Assembly: GCA_038231175.1 (NCBI GenBank)
Contig: JBBRLU010000001.1
Coordinates: forward strand, 1 to 49,970
Direction: 5' to 3'
From: UBA4729 sp038231175
GTDB taxonomy: Bacteria > Patescibacteriota > Saccharimonadia > Saccharimonadales > UBA4665
Length of the DNA stretch: 49,970 bases
This document shows, piece by piece, positions 25,865 to 34,946 of this stretch. The position numbers and the translations under genes were made by a program. The notes under the pieces were generated by a model that was not told the DNA's origin, did not search any database, and was given only the letters and a program-made list of their open reading frames with translations. How positions within the stretch are numbered: the stretch's first letter is position 1; every line of letters starts with the position of its first letter.

Positions 25865-27022
25865 ATGTCTGTTTTGTTACTAATTATCGGGCTAATCCTA
25901 TTTGTCGGATTAGTCGTCATCCACGAGTTCGGCCACTTCATCGCTGCTCGCCGCGGCGGTGTCGAAGTCGAAGAGTTCGGTATCTTTTTCCCGCCGCGGC
26001 TCTTCAAATATAAGACCAAGGGTGGTTGGCTGTTTACCATCAACCTATTGCCACTCGGCGGTTTCGTGAAGCTCAAGGGTGAGCACGACACCGATACCGA
26101 GAAAGGCAGCTACGGTGCCGCCAGCCTGAAGACCAAGACTAAGATCATGGCCGCCGGTGTTTTAATGAACCTGGTGGTGGCCCTGGTCTTATTGACGTTC
26201 CTAGCCTTGATCGGTTTGCCGAAGCTGATCGACAATCAGTTTACCGTCAAAAGTGACACCAAAATTTCGCGCCAAGAAGTCTTATTACGCTTCATCGAGC
26301 CTGGTAGCCCGGCTGCTAAGGCCGGCCTGGTAGCCCAGGATCGCTTAGTGTCGGTGCAGGGAACGGCCATCAGGACGCCGAAGCAACTACACGACCTCAC
26401 GACTGCCAATCCTGGTAAGACCGTCACGATCCGTTACACGCACGATGGTCAGACCCGCGACGTCAAGACCACACTGAGGACTGAAGCCCTAGTCAGAGCC
26501 AGTCAAAAAACTGATAATCCGAAGGGTTATCTGGGTGTCGAGCCAGTCGCTTTCTCGCTGCAGCGCTCTACCTGGTCGGCGCCGATCGTGGCCGTCGGCT
26601 TCAGTGCCCAAATTACGAAGTTAACCCTCCAAGGACTCGGTCATGCCGTCGGTGGCTTAGGCAGCTTGATCGCCGGCACTGTCACCGGTAACACCACCGC
26701 CCGGCGCCACGGCCAAGCCTCGGCCAGCAGTCAGGTTTCCGGTCCCGTCGGCATCTTCTTCGTCCTCAAGACCGGTAGCCTGCTCGGCTTTCAGTTTATG
26801 CTGTTGATCATCGCCATCATCTCGCTGACGCTGGCCATCATGAACATCTTACCGATCCCAGCCCTCGATGGCGGCCGGCTGTGGTTGACCCTGATCTCCC
26901 GGGGTGTCTTTAAAACGCCACTCAGCGCCCACCGCGAGGAAGTCATTAACGGCACCGGCTTCGTAACGCTGCTATTACTCATCGCCGTCATTACCTTTGT
27001 CGACGTTAAGCGCTTCTTCTGA
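25865..27022 (+). CDS. rseP: Site-2 protease RseP/MmpA-like intramembrane metalloprotease
   Basis: 385 residues. The zinc motif HEFGH (20-24) lies in the first membrane segment, a PDZ domain spans about 140-215, and the second metal motif is NILPIPALDGG with Asp335 near the C-terminal membrane segments. These proteases cut membrane-spanning regulators or leftover signal peptides. The gene overlaps the following CPBP protease gene by one nucleotide (TGATG), so both are likely co-translated. The start is probably leaderless. Confidence 0.95.
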   Translation: MSVLLLIIGLILFVGLVVIHEFGHFIAARRGGVEVEEFGIFFPPRLFKYKTKGGWLFTINLLPLGGFVKLKGEHDTDTEKGSYGAASLKTKTKIMAAGVLMNLVVALVLLTFLALIGLPKLIDNQFTVKSDTKISRQEVLLRFIEPGSPAAKAGLVAQDRLVSVQGTAIRTPKQLHDLTTANPGKTVTIRYTHDGQTRDVKTTLRTEALVRASQKTDNPKGYLGVEPVAFSLQRSTWSAPIVAVGFSAQITKLTLQGLGHAVGGLGSLIAGTVTGNTTARRHGQASASSQVSGPVGIFFVLKTGSLLGFQFMLLIIAIISLTLAIMNILPIPALDGGRLWLTLISRGVFKTPLSAHREEVINGTGFVTLLLLIAVITFVDVKRFF

Positions 27023-27816
27023 TGCCACCAGTTTCTCGGGCCATGATACCGGACACTACCGCCAATAAGACGCTACACCGCGTACCATGGCCGATCGCGC
27101 TCGGCCTATTCTTTGTGATCGCTATCTTCTTCATGTCACAGCTGGTCGGTGGTCTGGTGGCTTCGATTTATCCGCTTATCAAGCATTGGACCAAGTTACA
27201 GACGACTAACTGGCTAGCCAGTTCGGTCTTGGCGCAGTTTATCTACGTGCTGGTGGCCGAACTGACCGTGATCGCCGCCGTTTACTGGTTCTTGAAGCTG
27301 TATAAGCGTGGCTGGGGTGCCATCGGGCTGCATAAGCCACAGTGGCGTGATGCCGCCTACGGCCTGGCCGCCGTCATCCCGTATTATATTTTTTTCTTAA
27401 TCACCGTCAGTATCGCCAGTAAACTGATTCCCGGGCTCAATGTGACGCAGCAACAGGAGATCGGCTTCACTAACGTCCACGGCAGCCTAGCGCTGGCCCT
27501 GACCTTTATCAGCTTGGCCATCCTGCCGCCGCTGACCGAGGAAATCCTGGTACGGGGCTTCTTATATACGACCTTCAGGAAAGGCCTACCGATTCTGTGG
27601 GCGGCCATCCTGACGAGTCTGGTGTTCGCTTCGGCTCACTTGCCGGAAGGTGGTGCCGCCGGACCGCTCTACATCGCGGCTATCGACACCTTTATCTTGT
27701 CGATGGTACTGGTCTATCTCCGTGAGAAAACCAGCAACCTGTGGGCCGGAATCACGCTGCACGCCATTAAGAACGGTGTCGCTTTCTGCGCGCTGTTCAT
27801 CTTCCACATGTCGTAA
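27022..27816 (+). CDS. CPBP-family (Abi/CAAX-like) membrane metalloprotease
   Basis: 264 residues with six to eight transmembrane segments. The conserved motifs are EEILVRG (Glu173, Glu174, Arg178) and the later His206 in FASAHLP, the CPBP/Rce1-like glutamate-type membrane protease pattern. It starts on the rseP stop codon (TGATG). Bacterial CPBP proteins are linked to bacteriocin processing or immunity and surface-protein handling; here pairing with RseP suggests membrane proteolysis. Exact substrate unknown. Confidence 0.88.
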   Translation: MPPVSRAMIPDTTANKTLHRVPWPIALGLFFVIAIFFMSQLVGGLVASIYPLIKHWTKLQTTNWLASSVLAQFIYVLVAELTVIAAVYWFLKLYKRGWGAIGLHKPQWRDAAYGLAAVIPYYIFFLITVSIASKLIPGLNVTQQQEIGFTNVHGSLALALTFISLAILPPLTEEILVRGFLYTTFRKGLPILWAAILTSLVFASAHLPEGGAAGPLYIAAIDTFILSMVLVYLREKTSNLWAGITLHAIKNGVAFCALFIFHMS

Positions 27817-27843
27817 CAGGGTGTCTTAGCAGCCTGAATAGGG

Positions 27844-27849
27844 TACAAT
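27844..27849 (+). promoter_or_regulatory. -10 element of proS
   Basis: TACAAT ends 9 nt before the proS ATG, predicting a nearly leaderless mRNA. Confidence 0.45.
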
Positions 27850-27858
27850 AAACGGATT

Positions 27859-29127
27859 ATGAGACTATCCCGATTATTTACCAGCACTACTAAGAACGTC
27901 CCGGCCGACGAGACCGCCAAGAACGCCCAACTACTCATCCAAGCCGGCTTTATCCACAAAGAAATGGCCGGCGTTTACGCCTACTTGCCGCTCGGCCTGA
28001 AAGTGTTAGAAAACATCAAAACCATCGTCCGCGAGGAGATGAACGCTCTCAATTCCAACGAACTGATTATGACCAGCTTGCAGCGCAAAGAGCTGTGGGA
28101 AACCACTGGTCGCTGGGATGACGCCACGGTCGACGTCTGGTTTAAGAGCCAGCTCAAGAATGGTACTGCCGTCGGTTTCGGTTGGTCGCACGAAGAACCG
28201 ATTACTAACATGATGAAAAATTATGTCACCAGTTACCGTAACCTGCCGGCCAGCGTCTACCAGTTCCAAACTAAGCTGCGTAACGAACTACGAGCCAAGA
28301 GCGGGATTATGCGCGGCCGGGAGTTCGTCATGAAAGACATGTACATTTACGCCCGCTCGCAAGCCGAAAATGAAAAGCTGTATAACCAGGCCATGGCCGC
28401 CTACCTGCGGGTATTTGAGCGTGTCGGCCTGGGCGACATAACCTTCGTAACTTCAGCTTCTGGCGGCGCTTTCACTAAGTACAGCCACGAATTTCAAACT
28501 ATTACAGAAGCTGGCGAGGATATCATTTATGTTAATCGTGACAAAAAGCTAGCTATTAACGAAGAGGTCTACAACGACGAGGCCCTGGCCGAACTAGGCA
28601 TAGAAAAAGCCGGTCTAGAGAAGGTCAAAGCCGCCGAGGTTGGCAATATCTTTAATTTTGGTACTGAAAAAAGTGAGCAAATGGACTTCAGATATGACGA
28701 TGAGAACGGCGAAAAGCAGTTCGTCCACCTCAGTTCTTACGGTATCGGTATTACGCGCTTGATGGGTGTCGTCGCCGAAGTCTTTGCCGATGACAAGGGC
28801 CTGGTCTGGCCCGAGAATATCGCCCCCGCCAAAGTCTATTTGGCTCGGCTTGGTGACAGTACCGCCACCGTGGCGGCGGCTGACGACCTATACAATCGCT
28901 TGACTGCGGCCGGCACTAGTGTACTATATGATGACCGCGATATTCGTCCCGGCCAAAAGTTCGGCGACGCCGATTTGATGGGTATCCCGTACCGGGTAGT
29001 AATCAGCGACAAAACGGTCGCCGCCAAAACAGTTGAACTCAAGGCCCGCAGCGCTGCCGAAGCCAGCTTAGTCGACCTCGCCAAACTGGCCGAAACGCTA
29101 GGTATTCCGGCCTCGACATTGCTATAA
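27859..29127 (+). CDS. proS: Prolyl-tRNA synthetase, short form without editing domain
   Basis: 422 residues. Class II motifs are present: motif 1 region AGVYAYLPLGLKVLENI, motif 2 RDxxF-like region (RGREFVMKDMYIYARS), motif 3 SSYGIGITRLMGVVAE, then the anticodon-binding domain. Bacterial ProRS is usually about 570 residues, with a roughly 180-residue INS editing domain between motifs 2 and 3. Here motif 2 and motif 3 are too close for it, so the Ala-tRNA(Pro) editing domain is absent, as in some alphaproteobacteria. The stop codon lies within the greA promoter's TATAAT. Confidence 0.95.
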   Translation: MRLSRLFTSTTKNVPADETAKNAQLLIQAGFIHKEMAGVYAYLPLGLKVLENIKTIVREEMNALNSNELIMTSLQRKELWETTGRWDDATVDVWFKSQLKNGTAVGFGWSHEEPITNMMKNYVTSYRNLPASVYQFQTKLRNELRAKSGIMRGREFVMKDMYIYARSQAENEKLYNQAMAAYLRVFERVGLGDITFVTSASGGAFTKYSHEFQTITEAGEDIIYVNRDKKLAINEEVYNDEALAELGIEKAGLEKVKAAEVGNIFNFGTEKSEQMDFRYDDENGEKQFVHLSSYGIGITRLMGVVAEVFADDKGLVWPENIAPAKVYLARLGDSTATVAAADDLYNRLTAAGTSVLYDDRDIRPGQKFGDADLMGIPYRVVISDKTVAAKTVELKARSAAEASLVDLAKLAETLGIPASTLL

Positions 29128-29128
29128 T
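29120..29128 (+). promoter_or_regulatory. Extended -10 promoter of greA
   Basis: TGC-TATAAT, a consensus extended -10, overlaps the end of proS. The leader is about 54 nt and includes AAGGAGG before the ATG. Confidence 0.6.
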
Positions 29129-29188
29129 AGCGGTATCTTATCCCAGTCCAGAACAGTCCGGTTGATTTTTTAAGGAGGAATTACATAT

Positions 29189-29647
29189 ATGAAGAAGTTG
29201 TTTAAATTGACCCAATCCGGTGTTGATGAATTGCAGGCCGAACACGACGCTGCCGTAACCAAGCGCCCAACCATCGCCGAATCCATACGCAGTGCCCGCG
29301 AACTCGGTGACTTAGCCGAAAACTCCGAGTACCAGACGGCTCGGGCCGACCAAGATCGCAACGAGGGCCGCATCAGTGAGCTCAATAACATCTTGCAGAG
29401 CGTCGAAATTATCGAAAAGCCCAAGAGCGGTTCTAAAGTCCAGCTCGGTTCCAAAGTAACGCTCAAGGGCGCTAAAGCCAACAAAGAGTTCCAGGTTGTG
29501 GGAACCGTCGAAGCCGATCCGTTAGAAGGCAAGATTTCTGACGAGTCACCGATCGGCAAAGCGCTGTTAGGTAAGAAAGTCGGCGACAACGTCGAGATCA
29601 AGACCCCGGCCGAAACCGTTACTTACGAACTTATAGCCATCAACTAG
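29189..29647 (+). CDS. greA: Transcript cleavage factor GreA
   Basis: 152 residues, normal GreA length. The N-terminal coiled coil carries the acidic tip (ARELGDLAENSEYQTARADQ) and the C-terminal FKBP-like domain contains DESPIGKALLGKKVGDNVEI. GreA rescues backtracked RNA polymerase by inserting the acidic tip into the secondary channel. A strong AAGGAGG sets the start. lysS follows after only 2 nt, so the two form an operon. Confidence 0.95.
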   Translation: MKKLFKLTQSGVDELQAEHDAAVTKRPTIAESIRSARELGDLAENSEYQTARADQDRNEGRISELNNILQSVEIIEKPKSGSKVQLGSKVTLKGAKANKEFQVVGTVEADPLEGKISDESPIGKALLGKKVGDNVEIKTPAETVTYELIAIN

Positions 29648-29649
29648 CC

Positions 29650-31158
29650 ATGGCGACGCTGAAAGAGCTCCGCGACGAACGACTCCGCAAATTGGCGGAC
29701 CTGAAAGTCCTGGGCGTCAATCCATACCCGGCCAAAGCCGATCGCAGCCACAAAGAGCTAGCCGTCAAAACAGATTTTGAACAGCTCCAAGGTAAGGTCG
29801 TCACAGTACTAGGCCGCATCATGAGCATCCGAAAATTCGGCAAAATCGCCTTCGTCGTCATAGAAGACGATAGTGATAGCTTACAGCTCTTTTGGAAGCA
29901 CGACGAGGCTGCTACAGCTGACCGCGCCAACAGCGAGCTGCTATTAAGTAATATCGCACTGCTAGACCAAGGTGACTTTATCGAAGCCACGGGCGAGGTT
30001 ATCAAGACTCAAACTGGCGAAGAGTCGGTGCAGGTCACAAAGATGCGCCTGCTCACCAAATCATTACGACCGATGCCGACCCGCCAAGAAGGCTTTACTA
30101 ATAAGGAAGAGCGCCTACGCCGCCGTTACGTCGATATGAACGTCAACCTAGATGTCCGACAGCGCTTTGTCCGCCGCAGTAAATTCTGGCAAGCCACCCG
30201 CGATTTCCTGAATCATAACGATTTCATAGAAGTTAACGTACCGGTTCTCGAGCACACCACCGGCGGCGCCGATGCCAACCCTTTCGTGACGCACATGGAC
30301 GCCCTGAACCAAGACTTTTACCTCAGAATCAGCCACGAGCTACCATTGAAGCGCTTACTTGGGGCTGGCTTCGAAAAAGTCTATGACATCGGTCCGCGTT
30401 TCCGGAACGAAAACTACAGTGATGAACATCTGCCGGAACACGTTGCCATGGAATGGTATTGGGCATACGCCGACTGGCGCGATGGTCTGAACTTTATGAC
30501 CGATCTATACCGCCACGTCATGCAGACAACCTTCGGTACGTTGCAGTTTAAGCTTGGCAAGTTCGACGTCGATCTAACCAAAGACTGGGAGGAATTAGAC
30601 TATGTTCAAACTATTCAGGATCGCTACGGTATTGATCCCCTTAATTGTACGCTGGAAGAAGTCCAGCAGGCGCTCAAGGCCAATAAGCTAGAGGTTGAAA
30701 AGACCGAAAACATCCCCCGTGGTATCGATAAACTATGGAAAAATATCCGCAAGGATGTGGTCGGCCCGGCCTGGTTGGTTAACACGCCGCTATTTATCAG
30801 CCCGCTAGCTAAGACCAACCCCGATCGTCCGGAAACCACCCAGCGCTTCCAAGCCGTGGTAGCCGGCAGCGAACTGTGCAACGGCTTTAGCGAGCTCAAT
30901 GACCCGCAGGAACAGCTGCAGCGGTTTGTCGAGCAACAACAGATGCGCGACGCCGGCGACGACGAAGCCATGATGCTCGACATCGATTTTATCGAAATGC
31001 TGGAATACGGCATGCCGCCTGCCTGCGGCCTGGGCTTTTCAGAGCGTGTCTTTTGGATTTTTGAAGGCGTCACCGCCCGCGAAGGCGTGCCGTTCCCGCA
31101 GCTGCGCAGCGAAATTGACGACACCACCAAAACAATCTACCCAGATCTGAAACTGTAG
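29650..31158 (+). CDS. lysS: Lysyl-tRNA synthetase, class II
   Basis: 502 residues, normal length. It has the N-terminal OB-fold anticodon domain (KVVTVLGRIMSIRKFGKIAF), motif 1 (FLNHNDFIEVNVPVL), motif 2 (FRNENYSDEHLPEHVAMEW) and motif 3 (GLGFSERVFWIFEG), with HMDALNQDFYLRISHELPLK matching class II LysRS. It lies two nt after greA and 10 nt before an unknown gene, so it is part of a longer transcription unit. Confidence 0.95.
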   Translation: MATLKELRDERLRKLADLKVLGVNPYPAKADRSHKELAVKTDFEQLQGKVVTVLGRIMSIRKFGKIAFVVIEDDSDSLQLFWKHDEAATADRANSELLLSNIALLDQGDFIEATGEVIKTQTGEESVQVTKMRLLTKSLRPMPTRQEGFTNKEERLRRRYVDMNVNLDVRQRFVRRSKFWQATRDFLNHNDFIEVNVPVLEHTTGGADANPFVTHMDALNQDFYLRISHELPLKRLLGAGFEKVYDIGPRFRNENYSDEHLPEHVAMEWYWAYADWRDGLNFMTDLYRHVMQTTFGTLQFKLGKFDVDLTKDWEELDYVQTIQDRYGIDPLNCTLEEVQQALKANKLEVEKTENIPRGIDKLWKNIRKDVVGPAWLVNTPLFISPLAKTNPDRPETTQRFQAVVAGSELCNGFSELNDPQEQLQRFVEQQQMRDAGDDEAMMLDIDFIEMLEYGMPPACGLGFSERVFWIFEGVTAREGVPFPQLRSEIDDTTKTIYPDLKL

Positions 31159-31167
31159 GAAAAAATT

Positions 31168-31665
31168 GTGACCGGCGCCGAACTTTCACTAGCACCATCC
31201 AGTGTCCGCGATAGGTTCCTTGACCTCGCTGCCTTAGTCTGTCGCCAAGAATATATGTCTATGACGTCGACTGATAGCAGTCGGACCCACGTTTGGACTC
31301 CGGCAACCCAGACCGCCTTCAGCGAACCGGTAAAACTCAGTCAAATTGATTGGACGTCGCATCCGCAGTGGAATAATCAATTCAGTGTCATCGCAGCCGA
31401 ATTTAGTCTTCTAGGCGTTACCGATATGTCAATTTACGTCAGCCGTAATTTTCGCGATCACGACAAGTTCGACGACACGCTGAACAATGACGGATTAGCC
31501 ATTCTCGCGCTAAATGCTTTTGAGAGATCATTTCTAGCACACCGCCACCAGGCCTGCTTAGACGCGGTCGAGGCTAAAAAAGTCGAAGCCGCAGCCGAAC
31601 TAGCTCGTAACTCAGCCCCGAAAGAACCGATCAGAATTACCGATAACCGCCGGATCAGCCTCTAA
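31168..31665 (+). CDS. Hypothetical protein
   Basis: 165 residues from a GTG 9 nt after lysS; later Met codons would shorten it by about 29 residues. No known family. It looks soluble, with a helical, charged C-terminal third (QACLDAVEAKKVEAAAELARN). The stop overlaps the zincin gene start (TAATG), so the two are translationally coupled, suggesting they work together. Confidence 0.65.
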   Translation: MTGAELSLAPSSVRDRFLDLAALVCRQEYMSMTSTDSSRTHVWTPATQTAFSEPVKLSQIDWTSHPQWNNQFSVIAAEFSLLGVTDMSIYVSRNFRDHDKFDDTLNNDGLAILALNAFERSFLAHRHQACLDAVEAKKVEAAAELARNSAPKEPIRITDNRRISL

Positions 31666-32033
31666 TGGTCGTTAGTCAGGATCAGTTTGCTGGCTTCATA
31701 ACCCAGGCCCACGATAGCCTGCCGGGCGAGCACGCCAGTAGTCTGAAAAACGTCGCCATCGTCTGGCAGGACGAGCCGACCCCCGAGCAACGGGTCCAAT
31801 TAGAGCTGCGTAACGACCAGACGCTGCTAGGCTTATACGAAGGCGTCCCGCTCAGCGCCAGGCAAGGGCATACTAATCTGATGCCCGATAAGATCACGCT
31901 CTTCAAGGGGCCGCTAGAACGCCAAAGCCCGACCCTGATCGCCCTGAAAGAGCAGATCAGACATACGCTATGGCATGAGATCGGCCATTATTACGGCCTC
32001 GACCACGATCGCATCCGTGAGCTGGAGCGGTAA
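31665..32033 (+). CDS. Zincin-like metallopeptidase (minimal, Zincin_1/DUF1025 type)
   Basis: 122 residues, typical of the small zincin_1 family. The extended zinc motif HEIGHYYGLDH (104-114) is complete, with three His ligands and the catalytic Glu. The preceding segment DKITLFKGPLE is also typical for the family. No signal peptide, so cytoplasmic. It is coupled to the unknown gene upstream and followed 3 nt later by another unknown. Substrate unknown. Confidence 0.88.
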   Translation: MVVSQDQFAGFITQAHDSLPGEHASSLKNVAIVWQDEPTPEQRVQLELRNDQTLLGLYEGVPLSARQGHTNLMPDKITLFKGPLERQSPTLIALKEQIRHTLWHEIGHYYGLDHDRIRELER

Positions 32034-32036
32034 CGT

Positions 32037-32990
32037 ATGGAAGAGTTACCGGAAAACTTAATTGATGCGCAAGCTGCACTACCACTAAATGAAGAGGCGA
32101 GCTGGCATCAGCGCCGCCTGGATGCGGCCGATAGCCGATCTATCACCAAGTTAGCGATTGCTATCGGTAGCGTCATGAACGGGCGACTACACCGTGAAAT
32201 AGGTCTGTTACCGAATGAGCCGATATTATTCAAGGATCGCGGGTATTTCGAGGATCCGTGGAATTTATCATTAACGCTCAGGGAAGATGATGGGACGTAT
32301 TTTTACGGTCAGAGTGAAGGAGTCTGCGTCCTACCCGTGCCTACCACTTATAATGATCGAGCGATCAGACTACTAGTCGTCCATAGCGTGGCGGTCATTG
32401 CCCAGAACAGCATTCCCGGGCAGAACGGGCATCGCACCGTCGCGACGGCGCATATACCGGTCAGCAGCCATAATTTTAGGCTGCTTCGCGACGAGGCGAC
32501 GGCTTTCGTCAGCCAGACGTCGCCAGAAGATAATCGATCTGAGCAATTGATAAATGTCGCTCAAGATTTTAGCAACTGCCGCAACCAGGTGTTTATAAAA
32601 AATCGCATTGCGAGCGGTCCGGCTGCGATTGAAGCGAGCGCTAGAATCGATGAGCTAGAGGCGCTGGTCGGTCCTCGTGGCTGCGGTCTGGTGGTCGAAA
32701 GCCCGTATGCCTATAGCGTCGATGCCGACCGCAGTGGCATCATGCGACTGCGCCCGACGACCTGCCTGCGTGGTAAGGCTCAATATGCAACATTCTTAGG
32801 TATCAGTGATTTTGCGGCGTTCGATCGCCGGCTGGTCGCCGTTGATTATCAGCGCTTCAATTATGATCTGCACGATGGTCTGTTCATGGGCTTGGCCCTA
32901 TCTGACCTGGCGACTGCCCGAGCTGGACTGAAACGCCAGGCATTGCTCATACCTTTGAGCGGTAACGATTTTAAGTACCATCATCCTTAA
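32037..32990 (+). CDS. Hypothetical protein
   Basis: 317 residues, ATG 3 nt after the zincin stop. No family is recognised and there are no membrane segments. The body is a mixed alpha/beta sequence with scattered Cys residues and no repeated pattern. Its codon use is less biased than that of the ribosomal genes. It closes a three-gene unit with the zincin and the 165-residue protein. Possible substrate, inhibitor or partner of the protease; this is a guess from position. Confidence 0.65.
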   Translation: MEELPENLIDAQAALPLNEEASWHQRRLDAADSRSITKLAIAIGSVMNGRLHREIGLLPNEPILFKDRGYFEDPWNLSLTLREDDGTYFYGQSEGVCVLPVPTTYNDRAIRLLVVHSVAVIAQNSIPGQNGHRTVATAHIPVSSHNFRLLRDEATAFVSQTSPEDNRSEQLINVAQDFSNCRNQVFIKNRIASGPAAIEASARIDELEALVGPRGCGLVVESPYAYSVDADRSGIMRLRPTTCLRGKAQYATFLGISDFAAFDRRLVAVDYQRFNYDLHDGLFMGLALSDLATARAGLKRQALLIPLSGNDFKYHHP

Positions 32991-33014
32991 GAGGGAACCG
33001 GTCGCTCGATGCTG

Positions 33015-33020
33015 TACACT
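33015..33020 (+). promoter_or_regulatory. -10 element of HAD gene
   Basis: TACACT ends 8 nt before the ATG; no Shine-Dalgarno sequence. Predicts a leaderless start. Confidence 0.4.
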
Positions 33021-33028
33021 AGTACGAT

Positions 33029-33661
33029 ATGAAGACGGTAATTTTTGATTTTGACGGCACGCTGGTCGACAGTTTTAAAGTCGCCATCGAGGTCGCCCAC
33101 GAGCTGACCCATCGCAGTATCTTAGTCCAGCCCGAGGAAATCGTCCGGCTGCGCCAACTGCGCCTGTTGGACGTCGCCAAAGAACTGAGATTACCGCGTT
33201 GGCAGTGGCCCCTCTTAATAATCCGTGGCCGCCGGCTGATGACGAAACGCCTCGACGAAGTGGTGCCGTTCACCGACATGCCGGAAGTCATACGGCAGCT
33301 GCACGAGAGCGGCTACAATCTGCTGGTCATGAGTTCCAATAGCCAGGCCAACGTCCAGCGGGTGCTCGACGTCCGCAGCCTCAGCCAATACTTCAGTTAC
33401 ATCAAAGGTGGCATCGGCCTGCTGGGTAAACCGAAAGGCCTGCGCCAGCTGATCCGGCAGGAAAAACTGCTACTAGCCGATTGCATTTATGTCGGTGACG
33501 AGCCCCGCGACGTCGAAGGGGCGCGCAAAGTCGGTATGCCGTGCATTTCGGTTACCTGGGGCTTCAACGCGCCGGAACTGCTGCGCGATCATCAGCCGTT
33601 AGCCGTCGTCAATACACCACAAGCACTACGAAAGGAGCTAAAAAAATGGGGCGGAAAATAA
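33029..33661 (+). CDS. HAD-superfamily hydrolase (phosphoglycolate-phosphatase-like)
   Basis: 210 residues. HAD motif I DFDGTLVDSF (5-14) has the two catalytic Asp residues. A helical cap follows, then motif II (LLVMSSNSQ), a Lys region (GLLGKPKGL) and motif IV (CIYVGDEPRDVEGARKVGM). This fits Gph/PGP-like phosphatases, but the exact substrate cannot be told from sequence. The end overlaps the next gene by 16 nt. Confidence 0.88.
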   Translation: MKTVIFDFDGTLVDSFKVAIEVAHELTHRSILVQPEEIVRLRQLRLLDVAKELRLPRWQWPLLIIRGRRLMTKRLDEVVPFTDMPEVIRQLHESGYNLLVMSSNSQANVQRVLDVRSLSQYFSYIKGGIGLLGKPKGLRQLIRQEKLLLADCIYVGDEPRDVEGARKVGMPCISVTWGFNAPELLRDHQPLAVVNTPQALRKELKKWGGK

Positions 33662-34929
33662 GCACTAAGCCATTACCGGCCGAAATTGTCAGCATCACCA
33701 AACTGGTCCATGGCGGGCAGGGACTAGCCCAGCTGGCCGACGGCCGTAAGGTCTTCGTCTGGAACGCCTTACCGGGCGAAACCATCCGGGCCCAGGTTAT
33801 CAAGCAGAAGAGCTCCTACTGCGAAGCTATCGCCGAGGAGATCATGGTCGCCAGCCCGGAGCGGGTTGAGCCCAAAGAAAGTAACTACCTGTCGACCAGC
33901 CCCTGGCAAATTATGAAGTTCAGCGCCGAAAACGAATACAAAAAAAGTATCGTCCTAGAATTATTCGGCCACGAAAAGGTCGAACTGCCAGCCGTCGGCA
34001 ACGTCGTCCACGGCGCCCAGGAATGGCACTACCGCAACAAAATGGAGTACAGCTTTTGGGGTGACGACGACGGCTTGCACTTAGCGCTGCACCAACGAGG
34101 CACGCACGGTAAACAAATTGTCACCGGCAGCGAACTGGCAATGCCAGCTATTGACGCTGCAGCTAACGCCGTAGCTACTCAGCTTTCGGCTATGCAAGCC
34201 CGCGCTGGCGACCTGAAAACCATCATGGTCCGGGCTGACGCCGAGGGCAACGCCGTCGGTGCATTGTTTGTAAAACTTGAAAGCTTTAAAAGGTTAGAAC
34301 TGCCAGCCGAACTGAAGGGCTTACGCGTCTATCATTCTAATCCCCAGAGTCCAGCTTCTGTGCCCACTAAACTATTATATGAACTCGGCGACACCACATT
34401 GCACGATAGTATTAAGGGCAATCGCTTGGCCTACGACCCGGTCGGCTTCTTCCAGGCCAACGTGCCCGTCTTTGAAAAAGCCGTGCAAAGTATACAAAAG
34501 GCTACCGCTAAGGCTACCAAGATTATCGACTTTTACAGTGGCGTCGGGTCCATTGGCTTAAGCCTAGATAACACCACAACTCTAGTAGAAACCGACGGCC
34601 TAGCCACCGACATGGCCAAAATCAACGTCGGCCAGCGGCCCATCGAGGTCGTCAAAGCCAGCGCCGAAACGGCGCTCGACTTCGTCGTGCCCGACGCCAC
34701 GCTGATCGTCGATCCACCGCGCGCCGGCCTCCACCAAAAGGTCGTCGACCGCCTACTAGCAGTGCAGCCACCGCAGATTATCTATCTCAGCTGCAACCCG
34801 GCTACCCAGGCCCGTGACTTAAAATTATTGGCCGAAACCTACACCATCAGCCAATTCGAAATCTACAATTTCTTCCCCAAGACACCGCACATCGAAACGC
34901 TAGCCGTTCTTAAGCGCCGAAACGTTTAG
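33646..34929 (+). CDS. TrmA/RlmD-family RNA 5-methyluridine methyltransferase, Fe-S cysteines missing
   Basis: 427 residues from the ATG set by AAAGGAG 8 nt upstream, inside the end of the HAD gene. An N-terminal TRAM domain (IVSITKLVHGGQGLAQL ... PGETIRAQV) precedes the SAM fold (IIDFYSGVGSIGLSL), the DPPRAGLH motif and the catalytic-Cys motif YLSCNPATQARDL. RlmD/RumA usually has a CxxxxxCGGCxxQ iron-sulfur segment after TRAM; here the equivalent region (SNYLSTSPWQIMKFSAENEYK region) has no cysteines. It would make m5U in tRNA or 23S rRNA. Confidence 0.9.
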   Translation: MGRKISTKPLPAEIVSITKLVHGGQGLAQLADGRKVFVWNALPGETIRAQVIKQKSSYCEAIAEEIMVASPERVEPKESNYLSTSPWQIMKFSAENEYKKSIVLELFGHEKVELPAVGNVVHGAQEWHYRNKMEYSFWGDDDGLHLALHQRGTHGKQIVTGSELAMPAIDAAANAVATQLSAMQARAGDLKTIMVRADAEGNAVGALFVKLESFKRLELPAELKGLRVYHSNPQSPASVPTKLLYELGDTTLHDSIKGNRLAYDPVGFFQANVPVFEKAVQSIQKATAKATKIIDFYSGVGSIGLSLDNTTTLVETDGLATDMAKINVGQRPIEVVKASAETALDFVVPDATLIVDPPRAGLHQKVVDRLLAVQPPQIIYLSCNPATQARDLKLLAETYTISQFEIYNFFPKTPHIETLAVLKRRNV

Positions 34930-34931
34930 CC

Positions 34932-34940
34932 TGATAGACT
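34932..34940 (+). promoter_or_regulatory. Extended -10 promoter of nuclease gene
   Basis: TGA-TAGACT ends 6 nt before the ATG, with no Shine-Dalgarno sequence. It begins just after the methyltransferase stop codon. Confidence 0.45.
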
Positions 34941-34946
34941 ATAACT

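Noticed and set aside
25780..26091. N-terminal extension of the small membrane protein over rseP
   Set aside because: AAGGAG at ideal spacing sets the start at 25779 and the upstream part lies antisense to rseP.
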